From: JAQVEM01 sp964610315
GTDB taxonomy: Bacteria; Actinomycetota; Humimicrobiia; Humimicrobiales; Humimicrobiaceae
Assembly: GCA_964610315.1 (NCBI GenBank)
Contig: CAZSVM010000015.1
Coordinates: 1-64,000 of the forward strand
Length of the DNA stretch: 64,000 bases
Reading direction: 5' to 3'
The translations under genes were made by a program, and so were the position numbers. Shown here in pieces: positions 25,086 through 34,667 of this stretch (positions within the stretch are counted from its first letter, which is position 1; each line of letters opens with the position of its first letter). The notes beneath the pieces are model-generated. The model was not told the origin of the DNA. It saw nothing but the letters and a program-made list of their open reading frames with translations, and ran no database searches.

Positions 25086-25463
25086 TTATTGCTTTCGGGG
25101 CATCTTCTTCATTACCAGAAAATAATAAACGATTGCAGCAACACCATTCAACTGGGTTACGAAAAAAGTGGCAATCAAAATTACCAGCCATAGAATCTTG
25201 GCATTTTCTCCGCCTGCACCGGCCGGAAACTCATCGGGTTTTCTTTTGGCACAATCAACCAGCGCAATAATCCATATTACAAAGAAAAAAATCCCTATCA
25301 GTCCTCCCACAACTGCGAAGCAGATCCCTAAACTAATCAGGCTTGAAACGGCCATGCCCTCAGCGGTGCTATTATTTATCTTATATGTAGCACAGCCGAC
25401 TGCAGGCAAAGCTGCCATACTAAATAGCAGCAAATAAACCCGCGAAAATTTTTTTTTCATCAT
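25086..25463 (-). CDS. Small membrane lipoprotein with PLDc_N-like domain
   Basis: A 125-residue protein. The N-terminal hydrophobic segment ends in PAVGC, a lipobox-like site (Cys24). Two further transmembrane segments follow, with the arrangement FFFVIWIIALVDCAKRKPDE, then ILWLVILIATFF, ending YYFLVMKKMP. This resembles the small PLDc_N membrane module. No function is known. A TCCTCC (plus strand) Shine-Dalgarno precedes it. Confidence 0.6.
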   Translation of the reverse strand: MMKKKFSRVYLLLFSMAALPAVGCATYKINNSTAEGMAVSSLISLGICFAVVGGLIGIFFFVIWIIALVDCAKRKPDEFPAGAGGENAKILWLVILIATFFVTQLNGVAAIVYYFLVMKKMPRKQ

Positions 25464-25586
25464 TCCTCCAGTTGACCAAATAATAATTTGTAATTAATTC
25501 AACCTAAACTTTTTTTATTAAACTCCTTCTTAAAATTCAAATGGAACAAAAATATTTTCTTATGCCTATAAGTTTTGAAAAAATTA

Positions 25587-25985
25587 TTATGCGTAAAAAA
25601 AACCAATAGTAATAAAAAGTACAATAACTACAACAAATGAAAGCGCACTTAATCCACCACAGACAATACCGGCAATATCAAAGCCCCTGCCCTGGGAACC
25701 GGATCTTCCTTCATTAATGCTTTTAAGATCCAGAATACCTAGTACAATAGCGGCAATTGCAAACAATAAACCTGCACCCCAGAACCAGCCGCAGGGTAAA
25801 CTTACAATACCGGTAACTAGGGAAATTATGGCCATGGGACCCACTCTGTCTTCTTTACCCACTTTTGGAACAGCATCTTTTACCATAACCCCGCATTTCG
25901 GACACATAACTGCTTTTTCATCCATCAGATTGCCGCAATTTTGACAATATTTACCTTTTTTCTCATCGTTTACCGGACCTTCCAT
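25587..25985 (-). CDS. Zinc-ribbon plus DUF4190-like membrane protein
   Basis: A 132-residue protein. A zinc ribbon at about residues 14-32 (YCQNCG ... MCPKCG) is followed by two transmembrane segments with the DUF4190 pattern (AIISLVTGIVSLPCGWFWGAG, then FDIAGIVCGGLSAL). Such proteins are common in actinobacteria and Firmicutes and their role is unknown. AGGAGG precedes the ATG. Confidence 0.7.
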   Translation of the reverse strand: MEGPVNDEKKGKYCQNCGNLMDEKAVMCPKCGVMVKDAVPKVGKEDRVGPMAIISLVTGIVSLPCGWFWGAGLLFAIAAIVLGILDLKSINEGRSGSQGRGFDIAGIVCGGLSALSFVVVIVLFITIGFFYA

Positions 25986-26032
25986 AAGTTCCTCCTAACC
26001 ATAATAGAATAAAAATTTTATAAAAATTAAAT

Positions 26033-26479
26033 CTATTCATATTCATTTTCCCTTAGTTTAGGGGAATCGAACCAGGAACCTACTATCTTATAGTTTCCTT
26101 CTTCAGGTTCTGAAATAACCATAGTGACCGTTACTTCACCGGTTTCTTCCGTATAGGAAGCTCCGTAAACAATTAAAATCAATTCATTTTGAATGCTTGA
26201 ACCGGAAATTTCTTTTGAATCAGCTATGTAATCCCCTATGGTACTCTTCAAATAAGAAGAAAATTTTATAAACTCTTCTTCCGGAACAACCTCCAGCATT
26301 TCGCCACCCAGATCCTTTTTATAACTTTCATAATCCTGGTTATTTATAGAAATCAGATAATCTTCCGTAGCTCTGTCAGCAAAAGAAATTGCTTCCTGTT
26401 TAACCGCTTTGGTGCAGCCGGAAACCGCCAGAACCGTGACAAGCACCATCAGCAGCAGAACCAAAATTTTTTTTCTCAT
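26033..26479 (-). CDS. Small secreted lipoprotein
   Basis: A 148-residue protein with a clear lipoprotein signal (RKKILVLLLMVLVTVLAVSGC, cut at Cys22). The mature part resembles DUF3887/NTF2-like small domains (ATEDYLISINNQDYESYKKDL), but that match is tentative. The ATG at 26479 is preferred over a GTG four codons earlier because GGAGG sits six bases before the ATG. Confidence 0.7.
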   Translation of the reverse strand: MRKKILVLLLMVLVTVLAVSGCTKAVKQEAISFADRATEDYLISINNQDYESYKKDLGGEMLEVVPEEEFIKFSSYLKSTIGDYIADSKEISGSSIQNELILIVYGASYTEETGEVTVTMVISEPEEGNYKIVGSWFDSPKLRENEYE

Positions 26480-26521
26480 AAAAACCTCCACATAAAAAAT
26501 TCGATTTTTCTATCTTATTTT

Positions 26522-27700
26522 TTATTTCATATACAATCGGGGGATTCTATTTTTAAGCATGCATACCACTTCATAATTAATGGTTCCCATCAATTCCGCA
26601 ATATACTCCGCAGTTATTCTCTGCCCCCCCGAATCACCTATCAATATTACTTCATCGCCAACACCTATTTTATTATCACCGGCTATATCGGTAATATCGA
26701 TCATAAATTGATCCATGGTAATGTTTCCTATTACCGGTGCAAATCTTCCCTTTATTAAAACTTCTGCTTTATTGGACAGTAACTTTGAATAACCATCGGC
26801 ATAACCTACCGGCACCGTGGCAATAATGCTGTCTCTTCTGGTTTTAAAAGTACCACAGTAGGAAATAGGACAACCTTTTGGAACATCCTTCACAAAAGAA
26901 ATTCTTGTTTTAAAGCTGAGAACCGGTTTTAAATCGGAAACGGCTTTCACCGATTCCGGGCCAAGCAGTTCAGTATAATCTTTATCATAGGGATTTAATC
27001 CATATATGGAAATTCCGGTTCTTACCATATCCAGATGCATATTTCTATATCTGAAAAATGCGGCACTATTGGCACAATGATAGAATCTGGCTGATATCCC
27101 ATAATTTTTTACCTTCATTACTGCATCATTAAACCTCCTCCACTGCAGCCGGGTATAGGAGCCATCTCTGCTGCCCGCACAGGCATAATGGGTAGAAATA
27201 CTTTCGATTTTCAAATTGGGAAGCCTGGCAATCCTTAAAATCTGATCAGGAGCATTAATGAAATTTATTCCTATTCTGTTCATTCCGGTATCCATATTAA
27301 TGTTGACATTTATATCCCTGTCCATTCTGCTGCATTCTTTGGAAATAAACTGTGCTGATTCATAAGAATTTATGGCTGGAATCAAGCTGTATCTTATGGC
27401 CTCTTCCACTGCCCGGGGAGGACTTTCACCCAGTACGTAAATAGGGGCAACAATTCCTGCTTTTCTTAATTCTACCCCCTCCTCAATCAGCGCTACTCCC
27501 AGGGAGTATACACCGCTTTCTACTGCTTTTCTGGAAATTTCTACTGCCCCGTGACCATAGGCATCAGCTTTGACCACTGCCATTATAGCGGTATCTTTGG
27601 AAGCCGCATATGATTTGATTATCTTAAGATTATAGGTAAGATTGGATAAATTTATTTCAACCCAGGCAGATCTTTTATCGATTATAGCATCTTTTTGCAT
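26522..27700 (-). CDS. alr: Alanine racemase
   Basis: A 392-residue PLP enzyme of fold type III that interconverts L- and D-alanine for peptidoglycan. VVKADAYGHGAVE holds the PLP lysine; PISYCGTF holds the catalytic tyrosine of the partner subunit (usually YGRTF); and VPVGYADGYSK and DQFMIDIT are family blocks. The normal length is about 370-390. It follows the CBS gene on the same strand and is part of an envelope gene cluster. Confidence 0.95.
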   Translation of the reverse strand: MQKDAIIDKRSAWVEINLSNLTYNLKIIKSYAASKDTAIMAVVKADAYGHGAVEISRKAVESGVYSLGVALIEEGVELRKAGIVAPIYVLGESPPRAVEEAIRYSLIPAINSYESAQFISKECSRMDRDINVNINMDTGMNRIGINFINAPDQILRIARLPNLKIESISTHYACAGSRDGSYTRLQWRRFNDAVMKVKNYGISARFYHCANSAAFFRYRNMHLDMVRTGISIYGLNPYDKDYTELLGPESVKAVSDLKPVLSFKTRISFVKDVPKGCPISYCGTFKTRRDSIIATVPVGYADGYSKLLSNKAEVLIKGRFAPVIGNITMDQFMIDITDIAGDNKIGVGDEVILIGDSGGQRITAEYIAELMGTINYEVVCMLKNRIPRLYMK

Positions 27701-27729
27701 AATATTTTTAAACCGGATAAATATTTTTA

Positions 27730-28185
27730 CTAAATCATTGACTTAACAATATCCGCCCTGGTAATTATCCCTACCAGATTCCCCTTATCATTCAAAACGG
27801 GAACTCTATTAATATTATATTTTATCATCATATTGGCAATTTCATTAACCGGAGTATTTTCATTTACCTTCCTGACCTCGGTGGTCATAACATCCTCTAC
27901 TTTTGTTCCCAGATATTTTGTAAGATTTCTTTTGAATTTATTCAGGCTTTCAAGATATATAATACTATCGAGCAGCTTAAAATATCTCGGGAAATGAAGA
28001 TCGGCATCCTGTACGATTAAATCTCCTTCGGTAGCAATCCCTACCAGTTTTCCATTATCATCAATCACCGGAACCCCGCTTATTTTGTTCTTTATAAGCA
28101 GCTCGGAAAGTTTTTCTATTGATTCACTTTTGTTTATAGTAATAACTTTTTTTACCATAATATCTTTTGCCAAAAGTTCTGGCAT
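27730..28185 (-). CDS. Two-CBS-domain protein
   Basis: A 151-residue protein of two CBS domains (AKDIMVKKVITI...SGVPVIDDNGKLVGIATEGDL and VEDVMTTEVRKV...NRVPVLNDKGNLVGIITRADI, each listed here in part). CBS pairs bind adenine nucleotides and regulate partner proteins. No partner domain is attached. ATG at 28185 is chosen because GGAG lies six bases upstream; a TTG four codons earlier lacks that spacing. Confidence 0.88.
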   Translation of the reverse strand: MPELLAKDIMVKKVITINKSESIEKLSELLIKNKISGVPVIDDNGKLVGIATEGDLIVQDADLHFPRYFKLLDSIIYLESLNKFKRNLTKYLGTKVEDVMTTEVRKVNENTPVNEIANMMIKYNINRVPVLNDKGNLVGIITRADIVKSMI

Positions 28186-28215
28186 TTTTAGCTCCAATCA
28201 TTAATATTGATAATT

Positions 28216-29841
28216 TTAATACTTTATTTTTTCTATCTCCAAAAAAACCCTCTTAATACCTTCCAAAAGATCTGTAGCTATAAGCGAAGTCCTGCTGGTT
28301 TCTCTTACCATAATATCCGCTGCCAGACCGTGAATATAGACCCCGCATACCGCACTCTCCATCAAGCCCATTCCCTGACAGAGCAATGAACCAATAATGC
28401 CGGTTAATATATCACCGGTACCGGCTGATGCCAGACCCCAGTTTCCGGTAGGGTTAATAAAAGTTTTATCATTATAATCGGAAATTATAGTTCTTGCTCC
28501 CTTAAGTACGGATGTTAATTTATATTTTTTGGCAGCTTCCATGTTTAAATTGATTCTGTCTTCCAGCGGAATCATACCCAGACCCATTATCAATGACATT
28601 TCTCCAGCATGAGGAGTTATTATTACATTGGCAAGATCAAAACTTTCCATACTGTCCGCATCCTTTAGGCCGTATAGAGCGTAAAGACCATCGGCATCAA
28701 GTACCACCGGCTTTTTTATTTTTTTCAACAGTTCCCTGACCAGGTAAACGGTACTTGAATTTCTTGAAAGTCCCGGTCCTATTGCCAGTGCATTAAATCT
28801 GTCACTCAATTCCAATATTTCATTGAGGCTATTCAGGTGCAAAGAAACATCTTCTGTCTGTTCCACCGGATAGGTAATTACTTCGGTCAGCTTTTCTTCA
28901 AAAATATTATTTAATTCCCAGGGACATACAAGGGTTACTATTCCTGCTCCGCTTCTTAAAGCTCCCATACAGGTCATAGAAGCCGCTCCGGTGAACCCTG
29001 CGGAACCGGCTACTACCAATAAACTTCCAACCTTATATTTGTAGGTCCAGGATTCCTTCAGGGGGATATTTTCGGCTACCCATTGGAGATCGGGCTCAAA
29101 AATCTGCTCATACCGGCTATAATATTTCTGGGGAATACCTATGTCGATAGTTTTGACTTCTCCGCAAAAATCCGCTCCGGGGTAATTTACCAGACCTATT
29201 TTCTTACAGCCAAAGGTTATAGTTTTGTCTGCCCGTACCGCAGTCCCTAAAACTTTTCCATTATCGGAGTCGATGCCTGAGGGAATATCAATGGAATAAA
29301 TCTGGAGATTCTTATTTCTATCTTTAGCCAGATTTATTATTTCAATAACTTCCCTGGAGGGCTCCCGAACATCATCGTGGTGAAGGCCGGTTCCCAGCAG
29401 GGCATCCAAAACAAAATCAGCTTTTTTTAATTCTTCCTCGAAAAAAGAAGCTACCTCTTTATCTTCCGGATTTAAATAATGAATATCATCCTTTCTATCT
29501 GCTTTCAACTCATTAAAATAGAACAGACTGTCAGAGCTTAGTTTTTTTACAGAGGATATATAAAATACGGTTATTTTCATGCCGTAATCCAGCAAATCAC
29601 CGGCTGCCACCAATCCATCCCCACCATTGTTCCCGCTTCCGCAAACAACCACACCGCGTGCTGCTCTTTTGAGTTCCTTTTTCTCAAAATCGCTTATAAT
29701 TTCCTTGGATGCACCGCTGCCGGCATTCTTCATGAGCCATTTCGAATCTATTCCCTCATTTATAGCTCCGGCATCAATCTCCGCTACGCTGGAGCCTTTT
29801 ATAATTTTGGCTAATCTTGTTTCTTTATTATGATTTTTCAA
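28216..29841 (-). CDS. nnr: Bifunctional NAD(P)H-hydrate repair enzyme
   Basis: A 541-residue fusion. The N-terminal epimerase (NnrE-like, about 1-215) has VVCGSGNNGGDGLVAAGDLL and ADFVLDALLGTGLH. The C-terminal ADP/ATP-dependent dehydratase (NnrD-like) has VVLDADGLYAL, VIITPHAGEMSLIMG and SAGTGDILTGIIGSL. Together they repair hydrated NADH and NADPH. The start is TTG with an AGGT upstream. It sits next to acpS, a common neighbour of this gene in many bacteria. Confidence 0.93.
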   Translation of the reverse strand: MKNHNKETRLAKIIKGSSVAEIDAGAINEGIDSKWLMKNAGSGASKEIISDFEKKELKRAARGVVVCGSGNNGGDGLVAAGDLLDYGMKITVFYISSVKKLSSDSLFYFNELKADRKDDIHYLNPEDKEVASFFEEELKKADFVLDALLGTGLHHDDVREPSREVIEIINLAKDRNKNLQIYSIDIPSGIDSDNGKVLGTAVRADKTITFGCKKIGLVNYPGADFCGEVKTIDIGIPQKYYSRYEQIFEPDLQWVAENIPLKESWTYKYKVGSLLVVAGSAGFTGAASMTCMGALRSGAGIVTLVCPWELNNIFEEKLTEVITYPVEQTEDVSLHLNSLNEILELSDRFNALAIGPGLSRNSSTVYLVRELLKKIKKPVVLDADGLYALYGLKDADSMESFDLANVIITPHAGEMSLIMGLGMIPLEDRINLNMEAAKKYKLTSVLKGARTIISDYNDKTFINPTGNWGLASAGTGDILTGIIGSLLCQGMGLMESAVCGVYIHGLAADIMVRETSRTSLIATDLLEGIKRVFLEIEKIKY

Positions 29842-29937
29842 TTTAATTCATACCTGCAGGTTTAATAATAAATTCCAAATTATAAATCAAAATTAATCCA
29901 AAAACTATCAAATACTCCATTCCGGCCATCCGGTAAA

Positions 29938-30318
29938 CTATATAATTGCCACCGCATAGGCAACGGCAAAATTTTCGGTTGCCGAAACCGATACTTTTAT
30001 ATCTTTAATTTTAAGCTTCCTGCTGAATTCATCGGTTTTTCCATATAATTTTATAAAAGGTGCGCCGCTAGTCGTATTTGAAACTTCAATTTCGTTTAAG
30101 GAAATATTTTTACTGACTCCTTCGGCCAGCGATTTGGCAACTGCTTCTTTTGCGGCAAAACGGGCCGCAAAACTGGGGAACTTGCCTTTCTTTTTTTTAC
30201 TACAATAATCTATTTCACTTTTGGTATAAACCTTTTTTAAGAAACCTGAATTATTTCCGATAGCAGATTTTATTCTTTCTACTTCAATTATATCGGTACC
30301 TATTCCATATATTTCCAT
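29938..30318 (-). CDS. acpS: Holo-[acyl-carrier-protein] synthase
   Basis: A 126-residue phosphopantetheinyl transferase. YGIGTDIIEVERI carries the metal-binding Asp and FAARFAAKEAVAKSL the Glu/Lys catalytic helix; the C-terminal VSVSATENFAVAYAV matches AcpS trimers. It moves 4'-phosphopantetheine from CoA to ACP, switching on fatty acid synthesis. It lies six bases after glmS on the same strand. Confidence 0.95.
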   Translation of the reverse strand: MEIYGIGTDIIEVERIKSAIGNNSGFLKKVYTKSEIDYCSKKKKGKFPSFAARFAAKEAVAKSLAEGVSKNISLNEIEVSNTTSGAPFIKLYGKTDEFSRKLKIKDIKVSVSATENFAVAYAVAII

Positions 30319-30324
30319 AAATCT

Positions 30325-32178
30325 TCACTCCACTGTAACGCTTTTGGCCAGGTTTCTTGGCTGATCTACATTTCTATTCAAATTTTTTGCTATATAATAC
30401 GAATATAATTGGATGGGAATAATAGTTAAAATAGCATATAACTCCTCAAGAGTTTCCGGCACTTTGAAGGTATAATCCGCATACTTTTTGGTATTTTTAT
30501 CCTTCTGGCTGATTATGGAAAAAATAGTAGCTTTTCTTGCTTTCACTTCCTCGATGTTGCTCAGGATCTTTTTATATACCGAATCAGAAGGCATGATTCC
30601 TACTACTACGGTTTTTTCATCGGTAAGAGCTATGGGGCCGTGTTTCATTTCACCGGCCGGGTACCCCTCTGCGTGAATATATGAAATTTCCTTTAATTTC
30701 AGGGCACCTTCCAGTGCTGCGGGAAGGCTAAAAATCCTTCCCAAAAATAAAAAGCAGGTGTGTTTATAAGTCTGGTCGGCAATTTTTTTTATCTCATCCG
30801 CTCTATCCAATATGCTCTGTATCTTATCAGGTATAACCTTTAGTTCATCGATTATTTTTTTAAATTTATCTTTTCCTATATTTCCATTTACTTCTGCAAA
30901 ATACAGGCCCATAAGATACATCGTTATAATTTGAGCAGTAAAAGTTTTAGTGGCACAGACACCTATTTCCGGTCCGGCATGAGTATAAATTACGGAACTG
31001 GATTCTCTTGACACCGTGCTTCCTACTACATTGGTAATGGCTACTACCTTAGCTCCTTTTGATTTTGCCTCTCTGATTGCAGCAAGGGTGTCTATAGTCT
31101 CACCGGATTGGGTTACGGCTATAAACAAGTAATTTTTTTCAACCAGCGGATCCCGATATCTATATTCCGAGGAGAAATCTACCTCCACGGGAATTCTGGC
31201 CCATTTCTCTATGACCTGTTTCCCGATTAAAGCAGCGTGACTGGATGTTCCGGCAGCAATTATCTGGATTTTTTTCAGGTTCTTAATCTGCTCCGTTGAC
31301 AAATTAAGTTCATCGAAATTAAGTTTGCCATTAATTAACCTGCCTCTCATCGTTTCTTTAACTCCATAAGGCTGTTCAAATATCTCTTTTAACATAAAAT
31401 CTTCATAACCGCTTTTTTCGGCACTTATAATATCCCAGTTAACTTTAAAAGGTTCTCTTTTAACCAATTTTCCTTCTTTATCATAAATTTCCACTCTGTC
31501 TTTGGTAAGCCTTACCGTTTCGAAATCATTAATTACTATAAAATTACGGGTATGCTCCAGAACTGCGGGTATATCGGAAGCAAAAAAATTACCGTCTTCC
31601 GATACTCCTACAATCAGAGGACTGAAAATTCGTGCCCCGATAAGTTCGTCGGGGTTATAACTGGAAATGGCTACAATGGCTCCCGAACCCTTTATTCTTT
31701 TTATAGCTTTCTGCATCGCTTTAAGCAGATCCCCATTGTTGTATTTTTCCAGTAAGTGCGGCAGGATTTCGGTATCGGTTTCGGAAACAAACTTATGCCC
31801 TTCTTTTTTAAGTTCTTTCCTGAGTTCTGCGTAATTTTCTATTATACCGTTATGAACTACTGCAATTCTGCCCTTATCTGCCAGATGAGGATGGGCATTT
31901 ATCTGTGACGGCTCACCATGGGTAGCCCACCTTGTGTGTCCAATCCCGCACCTACCATCTACTTTTAAATTATTTACTTCTTTCTCCAGTATTTTTATTT
32001 TTCCGGCTTCCTTAACCACATTTATTTTATAATCCGATAAAGTCTTCGTTTCATAGGTATAATCCGGTATCACGGCTATTCCGGCAGAATCATAACCTCT
32101 GTATTCCAAACGTTTGAGACCGTTTACCAGAATATCCTTGCTTTTTTTATTTCCAATATATGCAATAATTCCACACAT
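30325..32178 (-). CDS. glmS: Glutamine--fructose-6-phosphate aminotransferase
   Basis: A 617-residue enzyme making glucosamine-6-phosphate for the cell wall. The mature N-terminus MCGIIAYIGNK exposes Cys2 (catalytic Cys1 after Met removal), and the glutaminase blocks GIGHTRWATHG, NGIIENY and SDIPAVLEHT are complete. Two SIS sugar-isomerase domains follow, ending NLAKSVTVE. ATG at 32178 is chosen because a TTG one codon earlier would hide the nucleophile, and GGAGG lies eight bases upstream of the ATG. No glmS ribozyme is seen upstream. Confidence 0.96.
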   Translation of the reverse strand: MCGIIAYIGNKKSKDILVNGLKRLEYRGYDSAGIAVIPDYTYETKTLSDYKINVVKEAGKIKILEKEVNNLKVDGRCGIGHTRWATHGEPSQINAHPHLADKGRIAVVHNGIIENYAELRKELKKEGHKFVSETDTEILPHLLEKYNNGDLLKAMQKAIKRIKGSGAIVAISSYNPDELIGARIFSPLIVGVSEDGNFFASDIPAVLEHTRNFIVINDFETVRLTKDRVEIYDKEGKLVKREPFKVNWDIISAEKSGYEDFMLKEIFEQPYGVKETMRGRLINGKLNFDELNLSTEQIKNLKKIQIIAAGTSSHAALIGKQVIEKWARIPVEVDFSSEYRYRDPLVEKNYLFIAVTQSGETIDTLAAIREAKSKGAKVVAITNVVGSTVSRESSSVIYTHAGPEIGVCATKTFTAQIITMYLMGLYFAEVNGNIGKDKFKKIIDELKVIPDKIQSILDRADEIKKIADQTYKHTCFLFLGRIFSLPAALEGALKLKEISYIHAEGYPAGEMKHGPIALTDEKTVVVGIMPSDSVYKKILSNIEEVKARKATIFSIISQKDKNTKKYADYTFKVPETLEELYAILTIIPIQLYSYYIAKNLNRNVDQPRNLAKSVTVE

Positions 32179-32364
32179 CAAAATCCTCCGCGGTACTTAT
32201 TATAAAAAATTTTGCTAAAACCAGGTTACCGGTTTACCCGCTAAAAATTGGATACAAGATCCATATCAATAATATTTGAATATTATAACAGAAGCTTTAA
32301 AAATAAGATAAATCATATTAAGGAAAAAGGCTTTTAACAGAAAAAATATGCCAAAATGATCAAA

Positions 32365-33150
32365 TTATTTAAATAAATATACAATATTTATATTTGCCGT
32401 AATTTCGATTTCCTGAGGCAGAATAGAAGGAGGCGTAATCCCTGCTGCCTCTTCCGGAACCGCAGAAACCCTGGATGTTGAATAAACCGGCCCGGGGTAC
32501 GATGTTCCGCTTTCGGATATATAAAGTACTTTGTCTATTAGCAATCCCACTGAATTGGCAATTGCCAGTGCCTTATTATCCGCATCCTCCGATGCTTTAG
32601 TCAGGGCATCATTTATGGCTGCTTTTTTTGACTCATCGGTCAGATCAAAACCAATTGATGATATATTATTTGCACCTGACTGGGTTGCGGTGGCTATTAT
32701 TTCTCCAATTTTTTCCAGATCTGTGGTCCTAACCTCTACGGTGCTGGTAACCTGGTAAGCGTAAATTTTTGGTGGTTTATTTTCCTGTGAGTAGTCATAT
32801 AAGGGATTGAGGTTAAAACTTATTGTTTCTATGGTAAGATTTTCAGCATTCAATTCTTCTATTGCGGAAATTATTTCCTGGGAAATTTGGCTGTTTTCAT
32901 TAACTGCATCTTGAGTAGTAGGCTTTTCGGTTATAACCGATATATCTATCAAAACTTCATCCGGGATGACCTTGACCGTACCAGAACCAGTTACCGATAT
33001 GGTATTCTCGATGTTTCCGGTTAAATTTTCGCCGCCGGTACTATAGGGAGCAGTTCCTCCTTCCAGACATCCCCAGAGAATTGTTGCTGTCAGGGTTAAA
33101 ATTAATGTAACTATAAAAAATAAAAATATTTTTTTTATTTTATTCTTCAT
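32365..33150 (-). CDS. SIMPL (DUF541) domain lipoprotein
   Basis: A 261-residue exported protein. The signal segment ends ILWGC (Cys28), a possible lipobox. The SIMPL/DUF541 domain shows ISVTGSGTVKVIPDEVLIDISV at its start, YAYQVTSTVEVRTTDLEKIG in the middle and EEAAGITPPSILPQEIEITANI at the end. Its role is not established; some homologues affect oxidative stress or signalling. It lies between glmM and glmS on the same strand. Confidence 0.85.
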   Translation of the reverse strand: MKNKIKKIFLFFIVTLILTLTATILWGCLEGGTAPYSTGGENLTGNIENTISVTGSGTVKVIPDEVLIDISVITEKPTTQDAVNENSQISQEIISAIEELNAENLTIETISFNLNPLYDYSQENKPPKIYAYQVTSTVEVRTTDLEKIGEIIATATQSGANNISSIGFDLTDESKKAAINDALTKASEDADNKALAIANSVGLLIDKVLYISESGTSYPGPVYSTSRVSAVPEEAAGITPPSILPQEIEITANINIVYLFK

Positions 33151-33308
33151 TTTTTACTGATTTCCTTTTTGAATATAAATAACCCAGGGTGATTATATAA
33201 TAAACAGGTGATATTTAAAATAACTCCGCCTGCCAGGGCTATGATAATTGAAAATCATTCAAGGCAAAAACACTAAAACTGCAAAGTATTTATTTGAATG
33301 ATTTATTT

Positions 33309-34664
33309 TTACAAATTATTATGCCCTTCTATAATAGTGGATAACTGGCTTACCACTTCATTTACCATATCCATGGTTTTTGCTTCTACCATTACTCTTA
33401 TAACCGGCTCCGTGCCCGAGGGCCTGAGCACTATCCGGCCGTCGCTGCCCAGCATTTTTTCCATTTCGACAATTTTATCCTTAAGTTTACTGCTGCCCAT
33501 TATTTCATTCTTATCTCTGACCTTTATATTCTTAAGCAGCTGCGGATATCTTATAAAAAGATTATATATATCTAATAATTTGTTTTTACTTGCTGCCAGG
33601 GCTTTTAAAAACTCCAGAGTACTTATAAGGCCGTCTCCGGTAGGACTGATATTTCTAAATATTATATGCCCCGATTGCTCACCACCAAGAATGCAACCGG
33701 TATCTATCATTTTTTCCAGAACATAACGGTCACCAACCCGGGTTTTATATACTTTTATGCCGTTTTCTTCCATAAGATTGCAGAATCCCATGTTGGCCAT
33801 AACCGTAGTAACAATACAGTTATTTTTAAGGTCTCCATTTTTCTCCATATCCAAAGCACAAAACGCCATTATGTTTTCACCATCCAGAATCCGGCCGCTT
33901 CCGTCACAGGAAATAACTCTGTCTCCGTCACCATCATAAGAAAATCCGATATCAGCCTTGTTTTCCAGTACTATTTTTTTTAAAACCTCCGGGTGAGTCG
34001 AACCACAATTTTTATTTATATTCCCGCCATCCAGTTCAGTATTAAAATCAAGAACTTCGGCTCCTGATTTCATTAAAGCTTTTTTAACCAGGATCGAGGA
34101 TGCACCGTTAGCGCAATCGACGGCAATCCTGTATCCTTCTAAATTTATATCGAAATATTTAAAAATATAATCCAGGTAAATACCCACTGCGATATCATTT
34201 ATGCTTTCATACCTGCCCACACCCACACCAACCGGTAAGGTATTTTTTATATCTTCGTCGATAAGATAATCCTCAATTGCTTTTTCCTGATAATCTGTGA
34301 GTTTCTGTCCCCCCCTGCCGAAGAATTTTATTCCGTTATCTTCAAGAGGGTTATGAGAGGCAGAAATAACCACTCCCCCGTCCAATTTTAGGATCCTGGT
34401 AAGAAGCCCTACTGCCGGGGTGGTTATAATTCCGGCATGAAGCACATTATGACCGGCAGAAAGAATTCCCGATATCAGTGCATTTTCAATAAAATCACCG
34501 GAAGGTCTGGGGTCCCTTCCAATTATTATTTTCCCTTTCCTGCCTTCCGGAATCAGATATTTTGCTCCTGCCTTCCCTACTTTTAAAGCCAGTTCCGCTG
34601 TTAGTTCCTTATTTGCCACTCCTCTTATACCATCGGTACCGAATAATTTTCGCAAATCCTTCAT
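33309..34664 (-). CDS. glmM: Phosphoglucosamine mutase
   Basis: A 451-residue alpha-D-phosphohexomutase. KLFGTDGIRGVAN starts the protein; SASHNPLEDNGIKFFG holds the phosphorylated serine; DGDGDRVI is the Mg2+ loop; RPSGTEPVIRVMVEA is the phosphate-binding loop. It converts glucosamine-6-P to glucosamine-1-P, the step after GlmS, encoded two genes away. Three bases separate it from the racemase-like gene before it. Confidence 0.95.
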   Translation of the reverse strand: MKDLRKLFGTDGIRGVANKELTAELALKVGKAGAKYLIPEGRKGKIIIGRDPRPSGDFIENALISGILSAGHNVLHAGIITTPAVGLLTRILKLDGGVVISASHNPLEDNGIKFFGRGGQKLTDYQEKAIEDYLIDEDIKNTLPVGVGVGRYESINDIAVGIYLDYIFKYFDINLEGYRIAVDCANGASSILVKKALMKSGAEVLDFNTELDGGNINKNCGSTHPEVLKKIVLENKADIGFSYDGDGDRVISCDGSGRILDGENIMAFCALDMEKNGDLKNNCIVTTVMANMGFCNLMEENGIKVYKTRVGDRYVLEKMIDTGCILGGEQSGHIIFRNISPTGDGLISTLEFLKALAASKNKLLDIYNLFIRYPQLLKNIKVRDKNEIMGSSKLKDKIVEMEKMLGSDGRIVLRPSGTEPVIRVMVEAKTMDMVNEVVSQLSTIIEGHNNL

Positions 34665-34667
34665 ATT

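Noticed and set aside
32182..32364. Possible glmS ribozyme upstream of glmS
   Set aside because: The AGCGCC cleavage-site context and the conserved ribozyme core are not visible.
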